Part shown: in pieces, positions 10,970-21,918 of the stretch
Layout: every line of letters starts with the position of its first letter
Numbering within the stretch: position 1 is the stretch's first letter
From: Notolepis coatsorum
Taxonomy: Eukaryota; Chordata; Actinopteri; Aulopiformes; Paralepididae
Direction of reading: 5' to 3'
NCBI GenBank assembly: GCA_963971535.1
Contig: OZ020591.1
Span: forward strand, 13,175,577-13,239,576
DNA: 64,000 nucleotides
Position numbers and translations under genes: made by a program
Notes under the pieces: generated by a model
Told to the model about the DNA's origin: nothing
What the model saw: the letters and a program-made list of their open reading frames with translations, nothing else
The model's database searches: none

Positions 10970-11494
10970 AGGGGCCTTTGTCCGAATACGCTGGCGATGT
11001 GGGGGGCGGGGCACTACGTGCCCACCTGGTGGGGTCTTGATGCTGGCATCATGGACTTCTCCGGGCCCCCATTCCAGGGAGTCCAGTCCTTTTGGTGGGT
11101 CTGGGTCTTCCTTCGTGCTCCGCTGCTACGGCCTTGCCACGGGGTTGGGTTTGCCCTTGACCCCGTGATTCTGGGGGCAGTAACGAGGTTGTTCCTCCGT
11201 TCGTTCCCGGGTGGCATGCGGGTTGTGCGTGTGTGTAGTCGTGGGTCAAGCCACGGTCTGCTCACCCTGTGCGTTGAGTTGCTTGAGTGCCTCTTCGCAC
11301 GGTCGGGTCCGTCGCCCTCCCGTGACGTCCCTAATAGGGGGGCTACCCTCCATTAGGGGGGGTCGGGGGGGCTCGGCCCTCCCTGTTCTGATGGTTTTGG
11401 GGGGCTGTCAGCGGGGTGTATTTGTCAGCCAAGTGGCTCCGCTTGGCCTCCCTTGTGCAGAAGGCGATGCCAAGCTAAGCCACTAACGATACAG

Positions 11495-11789
11495 AACGTT
11501 AGGTTATGACTATAACCAAGTTCTGTTAGTTAGGGGCGATGCTTGGCATCGGACGCCGCTGCAGCCCTTGTCCTCACCTTGTGGTGAAAGCTTGGGAAGG
11601 AGGAGAGCAGGTGACCACACACCTGCTTATGAAGGTAAGCTGATGAGGGGTGTGGTCAGACTAATACTGGTATTAGAGGTACATTTGTGGTTTATTCAGT
11701 ACGCGTGCACGTACGCGAGATAGTGCAGAAGGCGATGCCAAGCATCGCCCCTAACTAACAGAACTTGGTTATAGTCATAACCTAACGTT
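11495..11789. mobile_element. 295-bp MITE with 57-bp inverted repeats
   Basis: It begins AACGTTAGGTTATGACTATA and ends in the exact reverse complement, with arms of about 57 bp that reach GGGGCGATGCTTGGCATCG. It abuts the right arm of the inner element and shares its interior with the left end of that element (6660-6800). The superfamily is unknown. Confidence 0.8.
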
Positions 11790-11883
11790 AACCTTCTGTG
11801 TATTGTCACAGTGAAAGGGTTAAAACTATAGGACCAGTGGATTAGAAATGTAATCTTTAGGTAGACTGACTTGTGTTTCCATT

Positions 11884-12254
11884 AGAACCCCAGAACCCAC
11901 CTCACCCCTGCCCACTTTGCCAACCTAGGATGGCTTAGAGTAGACGACAGAGTACAGCAACTTGCAATGGGCCTGGTCTACAAGATACACTATACGACCG
12001 GGGTGCCCATGTACATGTCAAAATACTTCCCAAAGGTCAGTGAATACCACAACCACTACACCAGAGGAAGCTCAACAAATCATGTTAAACCCAGATTCGG
12101 CTCAAACAAGGGACTAAACACGTTTCGCAATTATGCCACAACAATGTGGAACGCCCTACCCAAAGCTGTAAAGGAATGTGAATCCCTGCCCACATTCAAA
12201 ACCGCCCTTAAAGAGCACCTACGGGAGGCTGCAATTCGAAACTGGCCACCGTAA
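11884..12254 (+). pseudogene. LINE-A C-terminal coding fragment
   Basis: It is open from R-T-H-L-T-P-A-H-F to the family's C-terminus (E-H-L-R-E-A-A-I-R-N-W-P-P, stop at 12252). It is 5'-truncated at the 61-bp array remnant. This copy keeps the 11 bp lost in the first LINE-A copy and shows the intact end of the protein. Confidence 0.85.
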
Positions 12255-12692
12255 ATGCCCAAAACCCCCACCACCTCCTAATAGACAGTCTCCTCCCCAC
12301 CGCATGTATATATTCCCTCCCCGCCGTATGTATATTTCCCTCCCACCCACCCACCCCCTCCTAATGTACAGTCCCCTCCCCATCATATGTATATACTCTG
12401 TCAGGATCTAGGGGTAACAGTACTGTATATTTGAATACCGCCTATGTCACAAATGTATCAGTACTAAATACCTATATGTCCCTATGCCATAAATGTCATG
12501 TATGTTGTGTATGTCATAAATGTCTATATGAATTGAAAATGGGGGACCCTGATGGAAACAAGACAAACGTCTTTCTCAGGTCTGCATCCCCTTAACAATT
12601 GTATGTATTGAGCCGTACTGTATTGTACCCATTCTGCAATCTGTTAAATAAAGTTTTCATTCATTCATTCATTCATTCATTCATTCATTCAC
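12255..12692 (+). mobile_element. LINE-A 3' UTR and (ATTC)n tail
   Basis: A C-rich and TATATA-containing UTR is followed by the GAATTGAAAATGGGGGACC signature at 12533, CCCATTCTGCAATCTG, AATAAAG, and an (ATTC)n tail of about nine repeats. Confidence 0.85.
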
Positions 12693-12942
12693 ACAAGAAT
12701 TGGGACAATCGGCACCCATTGGCACAGAGAAGATGGATTTAGAGGGTGGGATAGCCGCGCCCCCTAGTGGCGTGGACAGGATATTTCAATGCAATTTCTC
12801 CTTGTGATGCTGAATGACCGACGAGATTTCAGGTTGGAAATCGAGCTTAGACTTGACTTCAGCTGATATATAATATATACTATATACTTTTATATGAATT
12901 CCTCTAGTTTCTTTGTTTACATACATTGTTTACAGCTTGTTA
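12693..12942. other. Unclassified stretch
   Basis: No gene is seen. A piece reading CCGCGCCCCCTAGTGGCG lies at about 12753. Confidence 0.4.
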
Positions 12943-13480
<538 letters not shown>

Positions 13481-13677
13481 CCACAACTTGATCAGTGATT
13501 TGTTTCACGTCGGAGGTGGGATTCGAACAGGCGACTCTCTGTGTGAGGTGAGATCCCTGCCCCTCTCTGTTTGAGTGGAGGGGGATGGGGTGCAAGGAGG
13601 GGGGAGGAGGCGGGGATCTCACCTCGCCTGTTCGAATCCCACCTCCGACGTGAAACAAATCACTGATCAAGTTGTGG
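13481..13677. repeat. 54-bp inverted repeats with 89-bp spacer
   Basis: The left arm 13481-13534 (starts CCACAACTTGATCAGTG) is the exact reverse complement of 13624-13677. The inner flanks also pair (GAGGTGAGATCCC with GGGATCTCACCTC). Each arm contains TCGCCTGTTCGAATCCC, which resembles a tRNA B-box. It is a foldback MITE or an inverted SINE duplication. Confidence 0.85.
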
Positions 13678-14203
13678 AATATGTGGGTAGAGAGCATTTA
13701 GGTAAGAAACGTCAACACAAGGAGGCCAATAACTTATCCAAGTCCCAGGTGATGCTCTGTTTGAGCTTCCAACAGGACACTCTCACACTCGCAGTCGACT
13801 CTAGTTCAAAACGGCTAACGTTACCGTTAACACCTGTGAGAGGAGCAACACGACCGTAGCATTAAAATAAGTACCGTTCAGTCGTCGTAGTAATCAGGAT
13901 AAATAGGCAACTAAGGAATTAGGACCACCCAGACCAAATTTAAACATAAAGCAAGTATCTACAAGGTACAACGTATAACCGGGGATTTTCGACGCCCTGG
14001 TAGTGGCTAGCAGGATGCTACAATGCCATCCAGAACTTCACAAGCACTATGCAGGCCATAAAGTAAGATATAGAACCGTGTCATAACCAAATGTAATGTA
14101 ATGTAAGCCTATATAATGTAGTGAACACATTTTGTTTGTATCTTTGGAAATGATAATAACCTTTTTGTGTAACAACGTTAAGTCAGCAATTTGTCTTTTT
14201 CCA
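13678..14203. other. Unclassified stretch
   Basis: The piece GGTAAGAAACGTCAACA at 13700 recurs at 16073. Nothing else is recognised. Confidence 0.4.
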
Positions 14204-14575
14204 GGCCAGTCCCATGGTGTAGTGGTTAACACTGTCGCCTCACAGCAAGAAGGTCCAGGGTTCGATTCCCGCTTGGGGACCAGGTTTCCATGATGCCAGG
14301 TACCCAGGTGGGGTATCTCCCAGGCCTTTCTGTGTGGAGTTTGCATGTTCTCCCCGTGCTCGCAAGGGTTTCCCCCCTGATAAGATAAACCCAATGGAAA
14401 AACATGCACAACAACAGATCGCTAACGCTGTGGCGTCCTTGACGAAGACGGACAGGAGCACTTGGATTGGTCCCCTGGCGCGGCTCACGTTGACGCCTGT
14501 CTGCTCCCGGCTGCCCTTGGGGGGGAAGGACGACGGGATGGGTTAATCGCAGAGACAAATCGCATCTGCGATCCT
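14204..14575 (+). mobile_element. HE1/DANA-like tRNA-derived SINE
   Basis: The tRNA-like head is GTGTAGTGGTTAACACTG, then CGCCTCACAGCAAGAAGG, with the B-box GGTTCGATTCCCGC. The conserved core CTGTGTGGAGTTTGCATG then TTCTCCCCGTG is the well-known core of fish HE1/DANA-type SINEs. The downstream body is diverged. Confidence 0.85.
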
Positions 14576-15054
14576 AAAGAGACAATACATGCGTGTGTGT
14601 TCCGGTGTGTGCTAAACTAACCGCTGTGTGTACCACTAAAACATTGAGTGTCGTTGCATGCCGAATAAAGACCTCTGCTACAGGTCCTGCATTATATTAC
14701 ATTATATATTATATATTATATATAAAGTAATATTATCTATAAAACTGAATAAGACCGAGAGTTTGTATTTCTTCTGGTTTTTAAGACAGGAATTGTAGGT
14801 ATAATGGCATGTCTCACTCGTACACTAACACTATTGGCCTGTGTGCCTTCAGGGGCCGCATTTAATCTCCAGAGCAGCAGCGTTGAGCCACAGGGGAATG
14901 TAATTTAGGTCGTTAATTACATTCACTAAAAATCTAGCATTTTCATGATTCCATCTCAACAATTGCTCCATATCCTCTGATTAAAACACCTTAGTGAGGA
15001 TCTGCCTGCTCTAGTCCCTAAATCAAACACACCCACACTTTACTCTGTCAGTCC
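14576..15054. other. Unclassified, AT-rich in part
   Basis: It contains an AATAAAG at about 14663 and a TATA-rich palindromic patch at 14695-14725. No gene is seen. Confidence 0.4.
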
Positions 15055-15860
15055 AATTGTACCTCAGTGTGACAATAAAAGATTACAGAAAAGAGCAATA
15101 AGGACAATAAACAAGGTAGGATATAAGATAAGATATTCCTTTATTGATCCCCTTGGGGAAATGCAGGCATCATATCAGCATGGGGGAGGGGGAGGGGAGG
15201 TACAGGTAGTAAAAACAAGCAGTGTATATATATATATAGAACACACAAACCCACTGTTTCTTAAATCAAACACCTTGAGATGTATGGATCTGGTCAAATT
15301 GAAAACATCACAAATCACGTACAAAGCCAGAAATAACATGTTGCCAAAAAAAATATACAAAAGATTTTCAGGGAAAGAAAAGGTGGCTATAATCTGAGAG
15401 GAGAGCTAAACTTAAAAAATTAAAATAAAACTCAGAACCAAAATGAAAAGTATGTGCATGTCAATCTGTGGGGTGGACTTGTGGAACAGTCTGGCGTTAG
15501 AGATAAAAGAGTACAAACATAAATCAGTTTACAAAGATGTACAAAAATATTTCTTAATTAAATGGGTATCTGGAAGAGGAAGTGTGTTGATTGGGAGTAT
15601 GTGTAAAATGGAAATAAAAAATTGAAGAAATGATGTGTATGTCATATGGTATTTATTTAGTATATATAAATGTATTGGATTTATGTAATTTATGGATTTA
15701 ATTACAGCGTTTATACGTAATTAACAATAGAATAGAAATATATAATTTGAGTTAAAAAGGGGTAGGAATGGAAAAAAAGTATACTTCTTCCTACTCCTTT
15801 TCCGAACAGGGTGAACTGATTTGTTTATCAGTTTCTCTTTTTGTTGTCAAATGAACAGAC
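15055..15860 (+). pseudogene. LINE-C polymerase C-terminus and 3' UTR
   Basis: A decayed non-LTR polymerase end. N-P-L-F-L-K-S-N-T-L-R, then Y-K-A-R-N-N-M-L-P-K-K-I (15240-15360) is followed, after stops, by M-C-M-S-I-C-G-V-D-L-W-N-S-L at about 15455-15500. These blocks are characteristic of a fish jockey-type LINE. The UTR TACTTCTTCCTACTCCTTTT at 15781 fits the same family. At 15123-15165 a piece (TTTATTGATCCCCTTGGGG) looks like another element's terminus inserted here. Confidence 0.7.
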
Positions 15861-16084
15861 TCAGATATCCAACACTGAGGGGAGGCTCTGCAGTTACCAC
15901 AGCTCACCACTAGAGGGTAGTAAGTAGCATATGGCCAAATAACATGGAGAATAATATTTCACAGCCGTTTTATGATAATAATAATCATAATGATATTAAT
16001 AATAAGGAACGCTTCACGAATTTGTGTGACAGAGAAACACACACACACACTCGAAGATAGGTAGAGAGCTTTTAGGTAAGAAAC
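15861..16084. other. Unclassified stretch
   Basis: It holds ATAATAATAAT and CACACACAC runs. It shares GGTAAGAAACGTCAACA with 13700. Confidence 0.4.
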
Positions 16085-16405
16085 GTCAACATGTCAAAAT
16101 ACTTCCCAAAGATCAGTGAATACCACAACCACAACACCAGAGGGAGCTCCACAAATCATGTTAAACCCAGATTCGGCTCAAACAAGGGACTAAACACGTT
16201 TCACAATTATGCCACATCAATGTGGAACACCCTACCCAAAGCTGTAAAGGAATGTGAATCCCTACCCACATTCAAAACCGCTCTTAAAGAGCACCTACGG
16301 GAGGCTGCAATTCGAATCTGGCCACCGTAAATGTCCAAACCCCCTCCTAATAGACAGTCTCCTCCCCATTATGTATATACTCTCTGTCAGGATCTATGGG
16401 TAACA
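16085..16405 (+). pseudogene. LINE-A C-terminal fragment and UTR start
   Basis: It is open from M-S-K-Y-F-P-K-I to the family's C-terminus at 16330, then the start of the C-rich 3' UTR. Both 5' and 3' ends are truncated. Confidence 0.85.
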
Positions 16406-16870
16406 GTCAGTCCCGGCGCCATGGGCGGGCATTAGGGGGCCGGGCCCGCCCACTGAGTCAGCTGTGCCCACCCTGGTAAAAAAAATAAAAAATCTTTTTT
16501 TTTTCTTTTTTTTTTTCAATCAAAGTAAACTATCCAAATCCTTAGTCGGGGACAGCCCTAGTGGGCACTGGTGTCAACAACAACACTACTGAAGCTAGCA
16601 CGGCACTCTGTGAGAATTCGTTTTCTACCCTCAAGAACGTCTTTACAGAACATCGCCTTAGTATGCTTCATCGACGCAACTAAGGCCAATTTAATTCAGT
16701 TGGCATTTGAGAAGGACTTAACAAAAAAGTTCAGGAATGAGTGGAGGGGCAGTGTTTTAAGAAGATTTCACTCTGTCCCCAAACACCGCTTGCCTCTTAT
16801 GATGGTGAGTAGCCTGGAGGAATTTTGTTTGCTTTTTTATGCACCTTATTTTTGTCAGTTCAGTTCAGTT
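16406..16870 (+). pseudogene. hAT relic (dimerisation domain) with a hAT MITE end
   Basis: 16408 onwards (CAGTCCCGGCGCCATGGG) resembles a hAT terminus. At 16525-16557 the inverse of the TAGGGCTGTCCCCGACTA terminus (see 42235) appears. At 16600-16800 a frameshifted reading gives S-F-S-T-L-K-N-V-F and Q-L-A-F-E-K-D-L-T-K-K-F-R. These are hAT C-terminal dimerisation motifs of the ZMYM/TTF-type transposases. Confidence 0.6.
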
Positions 16871-18212
16871 TGTCAGTGAATTCAGAAGTGTTGAATAAAT
16901 GGAGACTTTTCAAAGATATAGAATAGAATAGAATAGAAATGTATTATCCTGAGGGAAACTTGACACTGCAAATCACTCAACATTAAACATTTAGACAGAA
17001 CAAGTCACAAATAAGAATAACAAAACAAATGGCCTAAGAATAGAATAAAATGAAATAGAATAAAAATAGAATAAAAGATACAGTAAATAAATACAGTAAA
17101 ATATACTGAAGTCTACAGTAGGTGTAGGAAGATGGTAATTGTCACTCTGTGCTCAGTGATGCAGTGAGGCACAGTGATGCATTGTATAGTCTGATGGCTG
17201 TCGGAATGAAGGACTTCCTGTGCCGTTCAGTGCTGCATTTAGGTAGTGTGAGCCTATAACATGCTCATCCTGTCAGCCAAGTATGTGTATAGTGGGTGGG
17301 AGGGGTTTTCCCTGATGGCCTGGAGCTTAGCAAGGTTCCTCCTCTCCGCCACCCTCGCTAGAGTCCAGCTCCACCCCAACCACGCTACTGGCCTTCTTGA
17401 CCATCTTATCCAGCCTGTTTGTGTCCCCTGCTCTCAGTCCGCTGCCCCAGCAGGTCTGTTATATATATCCGTTCAGTCTGTTTTTGTATAAGTGAATGTT
17501 CTTAAGATAGAGAGAAATTAGATTTTTCAATTGCCTCTCTGCTGTTTAGTTCAGCACCGTGGGCAGCGCCAAGCAAGCCACAGCGCCGCTGTCCCAGCTG
17601 AAACGTATAAAAGGGAACCTGTGTTGAAAAACCATTGTGCCCCCCCGAGAACATTTTATGCCCCCCCACTCATTTGTTTCTGCAGCCTGGTCTGGTAACA
17701 GTACTGTATATTTGCATATCATATATGTCACAAATGTAACAGTACTATATACCTGTATGTCATGTATGTCCCTATGCCATAAATGTCATGATGTCATGTA
17801 TGTCATAAATGTCACTATGAATTGAAAATGGGGGACCCTGATGTAAACAAGATGAAAGTCTTTCTCTGGTCTGCATCCCCTTAACAATTGTATGTATTGA
17901 GCCGTACTGTATTGTACCAATTCTGCAATCTGTTAAATAACGTTTTCATTCATTCAGTCTTATTTACATCAGGGTCCCCCATTTTCAATTCATAATGACA
18001 TTTATGACATACATGACATACAGATAATACAGTACTGTTACATCCAGACATTTATTTTTTAAGTGAAGTCACTTGTCTCCTATCATTTAATTGGTCAATT
18101 ATATTAGTACTTCGGGATCTAGGCGTAGTAGATATATCAAATTTAATAATAACTCAAATGCTGCTGTCAGAGTCGGTATTTTAAGCGGAAGTGGAGGAGG
18201 GGAAAGGGGACA
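16871..18212. repeat. Tandem segmental duplication, copy 1 (1342 bp)
   Basis: The unit starts TGTCAGTGAATTCAGAAG. It contains a minus-strand LINE fragment (16920-17460, see next entry), a piece with GTATAAAAGGGAACCTG, a plus-strand LINE-A tail (17695-17956) and an inverted LINE-A tail (17957-18045). It is nearly identical to copy 2. The junction repeat TGTCA suggests a microhomology or slippage event. Confidence 0.95.
16920..17460 (-). pseudogene. LINE-D C-terminus and tail (first copy)
   Basis: Read on the minus strand, T-E-R-H-R-K-S-F-I-P-T-A-I-R lies at about 17240-17205. This is the usual C-terminal motif of non-LTR polymerases, followed by a UTR that ends in a (TTCTA)n tail at 16920. 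The same fragment is present in copy 2 at 18262-18803. Confidence 0.7.
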
Positions 18213-19554
18213 TGTCAGTGAATTCAGAAGTGTTGAATAAATGGAGACTTTTCAAAGATATAGAATAGAATAGAATAGAAATGTATTATCCTGAGGGAAA
18301 CTTGACACTGCAAATCACTCAACATTAAACATTTAGACAGAACAAGTCACAAATAAGAATAACAAAACAAATGGCCTAAGAATAGAATAAAATGAAATAG
18401 AATAAAAATAGAATAAAAGATACAGTAAATAAATACAGTAAAATATACTGAAGTCTACAGTAGGTGTAGGAAGATGGTAATTGTCACTCTGTGCTCAGTG
18501 ATGCAGTGAGGCACAGTGATGCATTGTATAGTCTGATGGCTGTCGGAATGAAGGACTTCCTGTGCCGTTCAGTGCTGCATTTAGGTAGTGTGAGCCTATA
18601 ACATGCTCATCCTGTCAGCCAAGTATGTGTATAGTGGGTGGGAGGGGTTTTCCCTGATGGCCTGGAGCTTAGCAAGGTTCCTCCTCTCCGCCACCCTCGC
18701 TAGAGTCCAGCTCCACCCCAACCACGCTACTGGCCTTCTTGACCATCTTATCCAGCCTGTTTGTGTCCCCTGCTCTCAGTCCGCTGCCCCAGCAGGTCTG
18801 TTATATATATATCAGTTCAGTCTGTTTTTGTATAAGTGAAAGTTCTTAAGATAGAGAGAAATTAGATTTTTCAATTGCCTCTCTGCTGTTTAGTTCAGCA
18901 CCGTGGGCAGCGCCAAGCAAGCCACAGCGCCGCTGTCCCAGCTGAAACGTATAAAAGGGAACCTGTGTTGAAAAACCATTGTGCCCCCCCGAGAACATTT
19001 TATGCCCCCCCACTCATTTGTTTCTGCAGCCTGGTCTGGTAACAGTACTGTATATTTGCATATCATATATGTCACAAATGTAACAGTACTATATACCTGT
19101 ATGTCATGTATGTCCCTATGCCATAAATGTCATGATGTCATGTATGTCATAAATGTCACTATGAATTGAAAATGGGGGACCCTGATGTAAACAAGACGAA
19201 AGTCTTTCTCTGGTCTGCATCCCCTTAACAATTGTATGTATTGAGCCGTACTGTATTGTACCAATTCTGCAATCTGTTAAATAACGTTTTCATTCATTCA
19301 TTCATTCAGTCTTGTTTACATCAGGGTCCCCCATTTTCAATTCATAATGACATTTATGACATACATGACATACAGATAATCCAGACATTTATTTTTTAAG
19401 TGAAGTCACTTGTCTCCTATCATTTAATTGGTCAATTATATTAGTACTTCGGGATCTAGGCGTAGTAGATATATCAAATTTAATAATAACTCAAATGCTG
19501 CTGTCAGAGTCGGTATTTTAAGCGGAAGTGGAGGAGGGGAAAGGGGACATGTCA
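18213..19554. repeat. Tandem segmental duplication, copy 2
   Basis: It matches copy 1 with few differences: a 16-nt deletion after CATACAGATAAT (near 19380), one extra AT in the TATATA run, two extra ATTC units, and scattered single-base changes. It contains the same LINE-D (minus) and LINE-A (plus and minus) pieces. Confidence 0.95.
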
Positions 19555-20375
19555 CGCAGCCCATGTGTCGTTAGCGCTTCCTGATTGCTGATCTGGACCG
19601 TACAAGCAAAACTGTACATTGGAATATCGACTAAACCATACTTGGTTCCAAGAAGATGGTCTCGTTTATTATTGGGTTAGGACATTTACTGTACATTGGA
19701 GGGGGTTGGGTTAGGACATTTACAGGGGCCAGTTTCGAATTGCAGTCTCCCGTAGGTGCTCTTTGAGAGTGGTTTTGAAAGTGGGTAGTGATTCACATTC
19801 CTTTACAGCTTTGGGTAGGGCGTTCCACATTGATGTGGCATAATTGCTAAACGTGTTTAGTCCCTTGTTTGAGCCGAATCTGGGTTTAACATGATTTGTG
19901 GAGCTCCCTCTGGTGTTGTGATCTATACATCGACACCTCCCGTATAGGTGCTCTCAAAGAGCTCTCAAAGAGCACCTACGGGAGGCTGCCATTCTAAACT
20001 GGCCCCGGTAAAATGTCCAAACCCCCCCACTCACCCCCTCCTAATGTACAGTTTCCTCCCCCTCGTATGTATATATTTTCTGTTAGGATCTCTGTTTAAC
20101 AGTACTTAATATTTGCATATCTTGTATGTCACAAATGTAACAGTACTGTATATCTGTATGTCGTGTATGTCATAAATGTCATGATGTATATCTGTATACC
20201 TGTATGTTGTGTATGTCATAAATGTCATTATGAATTGAAAATGGAGGACCCTGATGTAAACAAGACGAAAGTATTTCTCTGGTCTGCATCCCCTTAACAA
20301 TTGTGTGTATTGAGCCGTACTGTATTGTACCCATTCTGCAATCTGTTTTGTTGCAAACAGTTTTCAATCAATCAA
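19555..20375. mobile_element. LINE-A fragments, head-to-head
   Basis: 19730-19925 is a minus-strand LINE-A C-terminal coding fragment (reverse of CAATTATGCCACATCAATG). 19965-20375 is a plus-strand 3' end starting AGAGCACCTACGGGAGGCTG and running to the (ATCA)n tail. The centre (19940-19985) is a short palindrome of GAGCACCTACGGGAGG. Confidence 0.8.
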
Positions 20376-20731
20376 TCCCACGCCGTATAGTATTTTCTGT
20401 ATGCAAACCTTGTTTCTCCCCCCTCTGATGGAACAGTCCACATTCATTTGTGCGCCATCTCGCGTCGTCCAGACTCCGTTGACAATCTGCGCATGTGTAT
20501 GGGGAGTAGGTGCTGGAAAAGGGACTTGATCTCGGCCGATTTAGTTCTGATCGATTAGGAATGGGTCGCGCCGTGTTCAGGAAACTCAGGCGCATAAAAG
20601 TCTATTGGATCGTGTCTCTAGCGCCCCCCACAGCCGTATCTGCAACCACTTACATCACGGCTCTCATCTAGTAGGGTATATCTGCAGAGCCACAGAGCCC
20701 AACGTCTGGGCGGGGCTTCGTGGCGTGGACT
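20376..20731. other. Unclassified stretch
   Basis: No gene. It contains GGGTATATCTGCAGAGCC at about 20674, a motif found again inside the hAT elements at 43.0 and 63.5 kb. Confidence 0.4.
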
Positions 20732-21128
20732 AGCCTTGTGGCGTCTCTACAATTCGTAGCCGCATTTCTGCAGACCCCTCTCTGATTGGTTGAGGCCATT
20801 TCTGCAGACCCCTCTCTGATTGGCCGAGCGCGCGCATGCGCATGAGCCGCGACAAGCTCCTCCAGCCAGGAGTCGAAACTCCGTTAAGCTCCAGAGAGAG
20901 GCTGAAAACCCACAGTTGTTGCCCGACGGATGGGAGCCGAATCCCGGATCCGAGTTTTCTGATGAATAGCCCCAAAACATGGAGGTCGCAAACGCAATTT
21001 ATACGCATGGAAGTATTGATTACGCCATAACGAATCATTAAACAAATATACCGTTAACTGGAATATGTTGTGTGTGCCTTTACACATATGTTGGATAGGA
21101 TTAATTGGTTTGTCATTAACCAATAATA

Positions 21129-21365
21129 AACTTTCTGAATATGATTTGGGAGGGTTATAATAGAAGAAAGACAGTGTAAACAATATAAAGTTATGTGAAT
21201 AAACCGCGAAATAATAACTAATTCCTTGGTCAATAGAAGTCTCTGATACTTTCTGAATATGATTTGGGAGGGTTATAATAGAAGAAAGACAGTGTAAACA
21301 ATATAACGTTATGTGAATAAACCGCGAAATAACTGCGAAATAACAACGTTATGTTATATAATGGA
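21129..21365. repeat. 119-bp tandem duplication
   Basis: The unit ACTTTCTGAATATGATTTGG occurs at about 21130 and 21248. Further partial copies of AATAACGTTATGTGAATAAA follow to 21400. Confidence 0.85.
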
Positions 21366-21423
21366 ATAAACCGCGAAGTCACGCGAAATAAATAACGTTA
21401 TACGCGAATCTGGTAGTACATTT

Positions 21424-21918
21424 TTTTTTTTTTTTTTATTTGTCTTTTTCCCCCTCCATTTTCCTCCGATTTTCTCCCATCCCAATGTTAGTCGTATGCC
21501 AATTCCCAGTCCCTTCCTGGTCGCTGCGCACTTACCCCCCACAGTCAGATCATCTGGGAGAGTGGAGGCTACCACGTGCTTCCTCCGACACACGTCCAGC
21601 CAATCACTGCTTCTTTTCACCTGGCAGCGCGGATTCTCATCGAGAGGGCGTAGCGTGTGGGAGGACCACACTATCCCCCTCGAGTCCTATCCGCGCTTAG
21701 CAGGCGCCCCGACCGAACTGTAGGAGTCGCTGTTTACAACGACCCGGACCCACCCCGCCAGCTTCTCCCACCCTCTAATACAGCCAATTGTATTAGTGCA
21801 GACGGCCAGCCAAGCTGGTGACAACCCCGGAGCTGTGAGCTGGATTCGAACAGGCGAATCCAGCTCACAGCTCCGGGGCTGGTGACGAACGCAATCTCCG
21901 CTCGGCCACCTAACCGCC
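21424..21918 (-). mobile_element. tRNA-derived SINE with 14-bp target duplication
   Basis: Read on the minus strand, the head is GGTTAGGTGGCCGAGCGG (A-box). A body follows and a poly-A tail ends at 21424. CTGGTAGTACATTT is duplicated at 21410-21423 and 21919-21932. A diverged plus-strand relative lies at 45689-46127. Confidence 0.9.
21825..21878. repeat. Perfect hairpin in the SINE B-box region
   Basis: A 24-bp left arm (CCCCGGAGCTGTGAGCTGG then ATTCG) and its exact reverse complement are separated by the 6-nt loop AACAGG. The B-box-like GTTCGAATCC is thus present on both strands. Confidence 0.95.

Larger units (their letters stand above)
6618..11496. repeat. 42-bp perfect inverted repeats of inner element
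   Basis: The left arm 6618-6659 begins TTCTGTATCGTTAGTGGCTT and its exact reverse complement is at 11455-11496. They delimit a 4.88-kb inner unit. The left arm continues for about 140 bp in sequence that matches, in inverted orientation, the interior of the MITE at 11495-11789. No flanking duplication is clear. Confidence 0.75.
6503..11823. mobile_element. 5.3-kb TTAA-bounded composite element
   Basis: Both ends are TTAA followed by an inverted CCCTTTCACTG (left TTAACCCTTTCACTGCC; right, read inwards, TTAACCCTTTCACTGTG). This is the pattern of piggyBac-superfamily termini and TTAA target duplications. Removing the element and one TTAA restores a 61-bp array unit across the junction (GTTTATGC-TTAA-AACTATAGG against GTTTCTGT-TTAA-AACTACAGG). 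Inside are a 42-bp perfect inverted repeat pair, a small palindromic MITE and two 5S rRNA-like sequences. No transposase is recognisable, so the element would depend on another's enzyme. Its GC content is visibly higher than its surroundings. Confidence 0.7.

Noticed and set aside
13575-13859. ORF across the 13.5-kb inverted repeat
   Set aside because: It is read from a foldback structure and has no protein motif.
14204-14290. Stand-alone tRNA gene
   Set aside because: The tRNA-like head continues into a conserved SINE core and lacks a proper cloverleaf 3' half.
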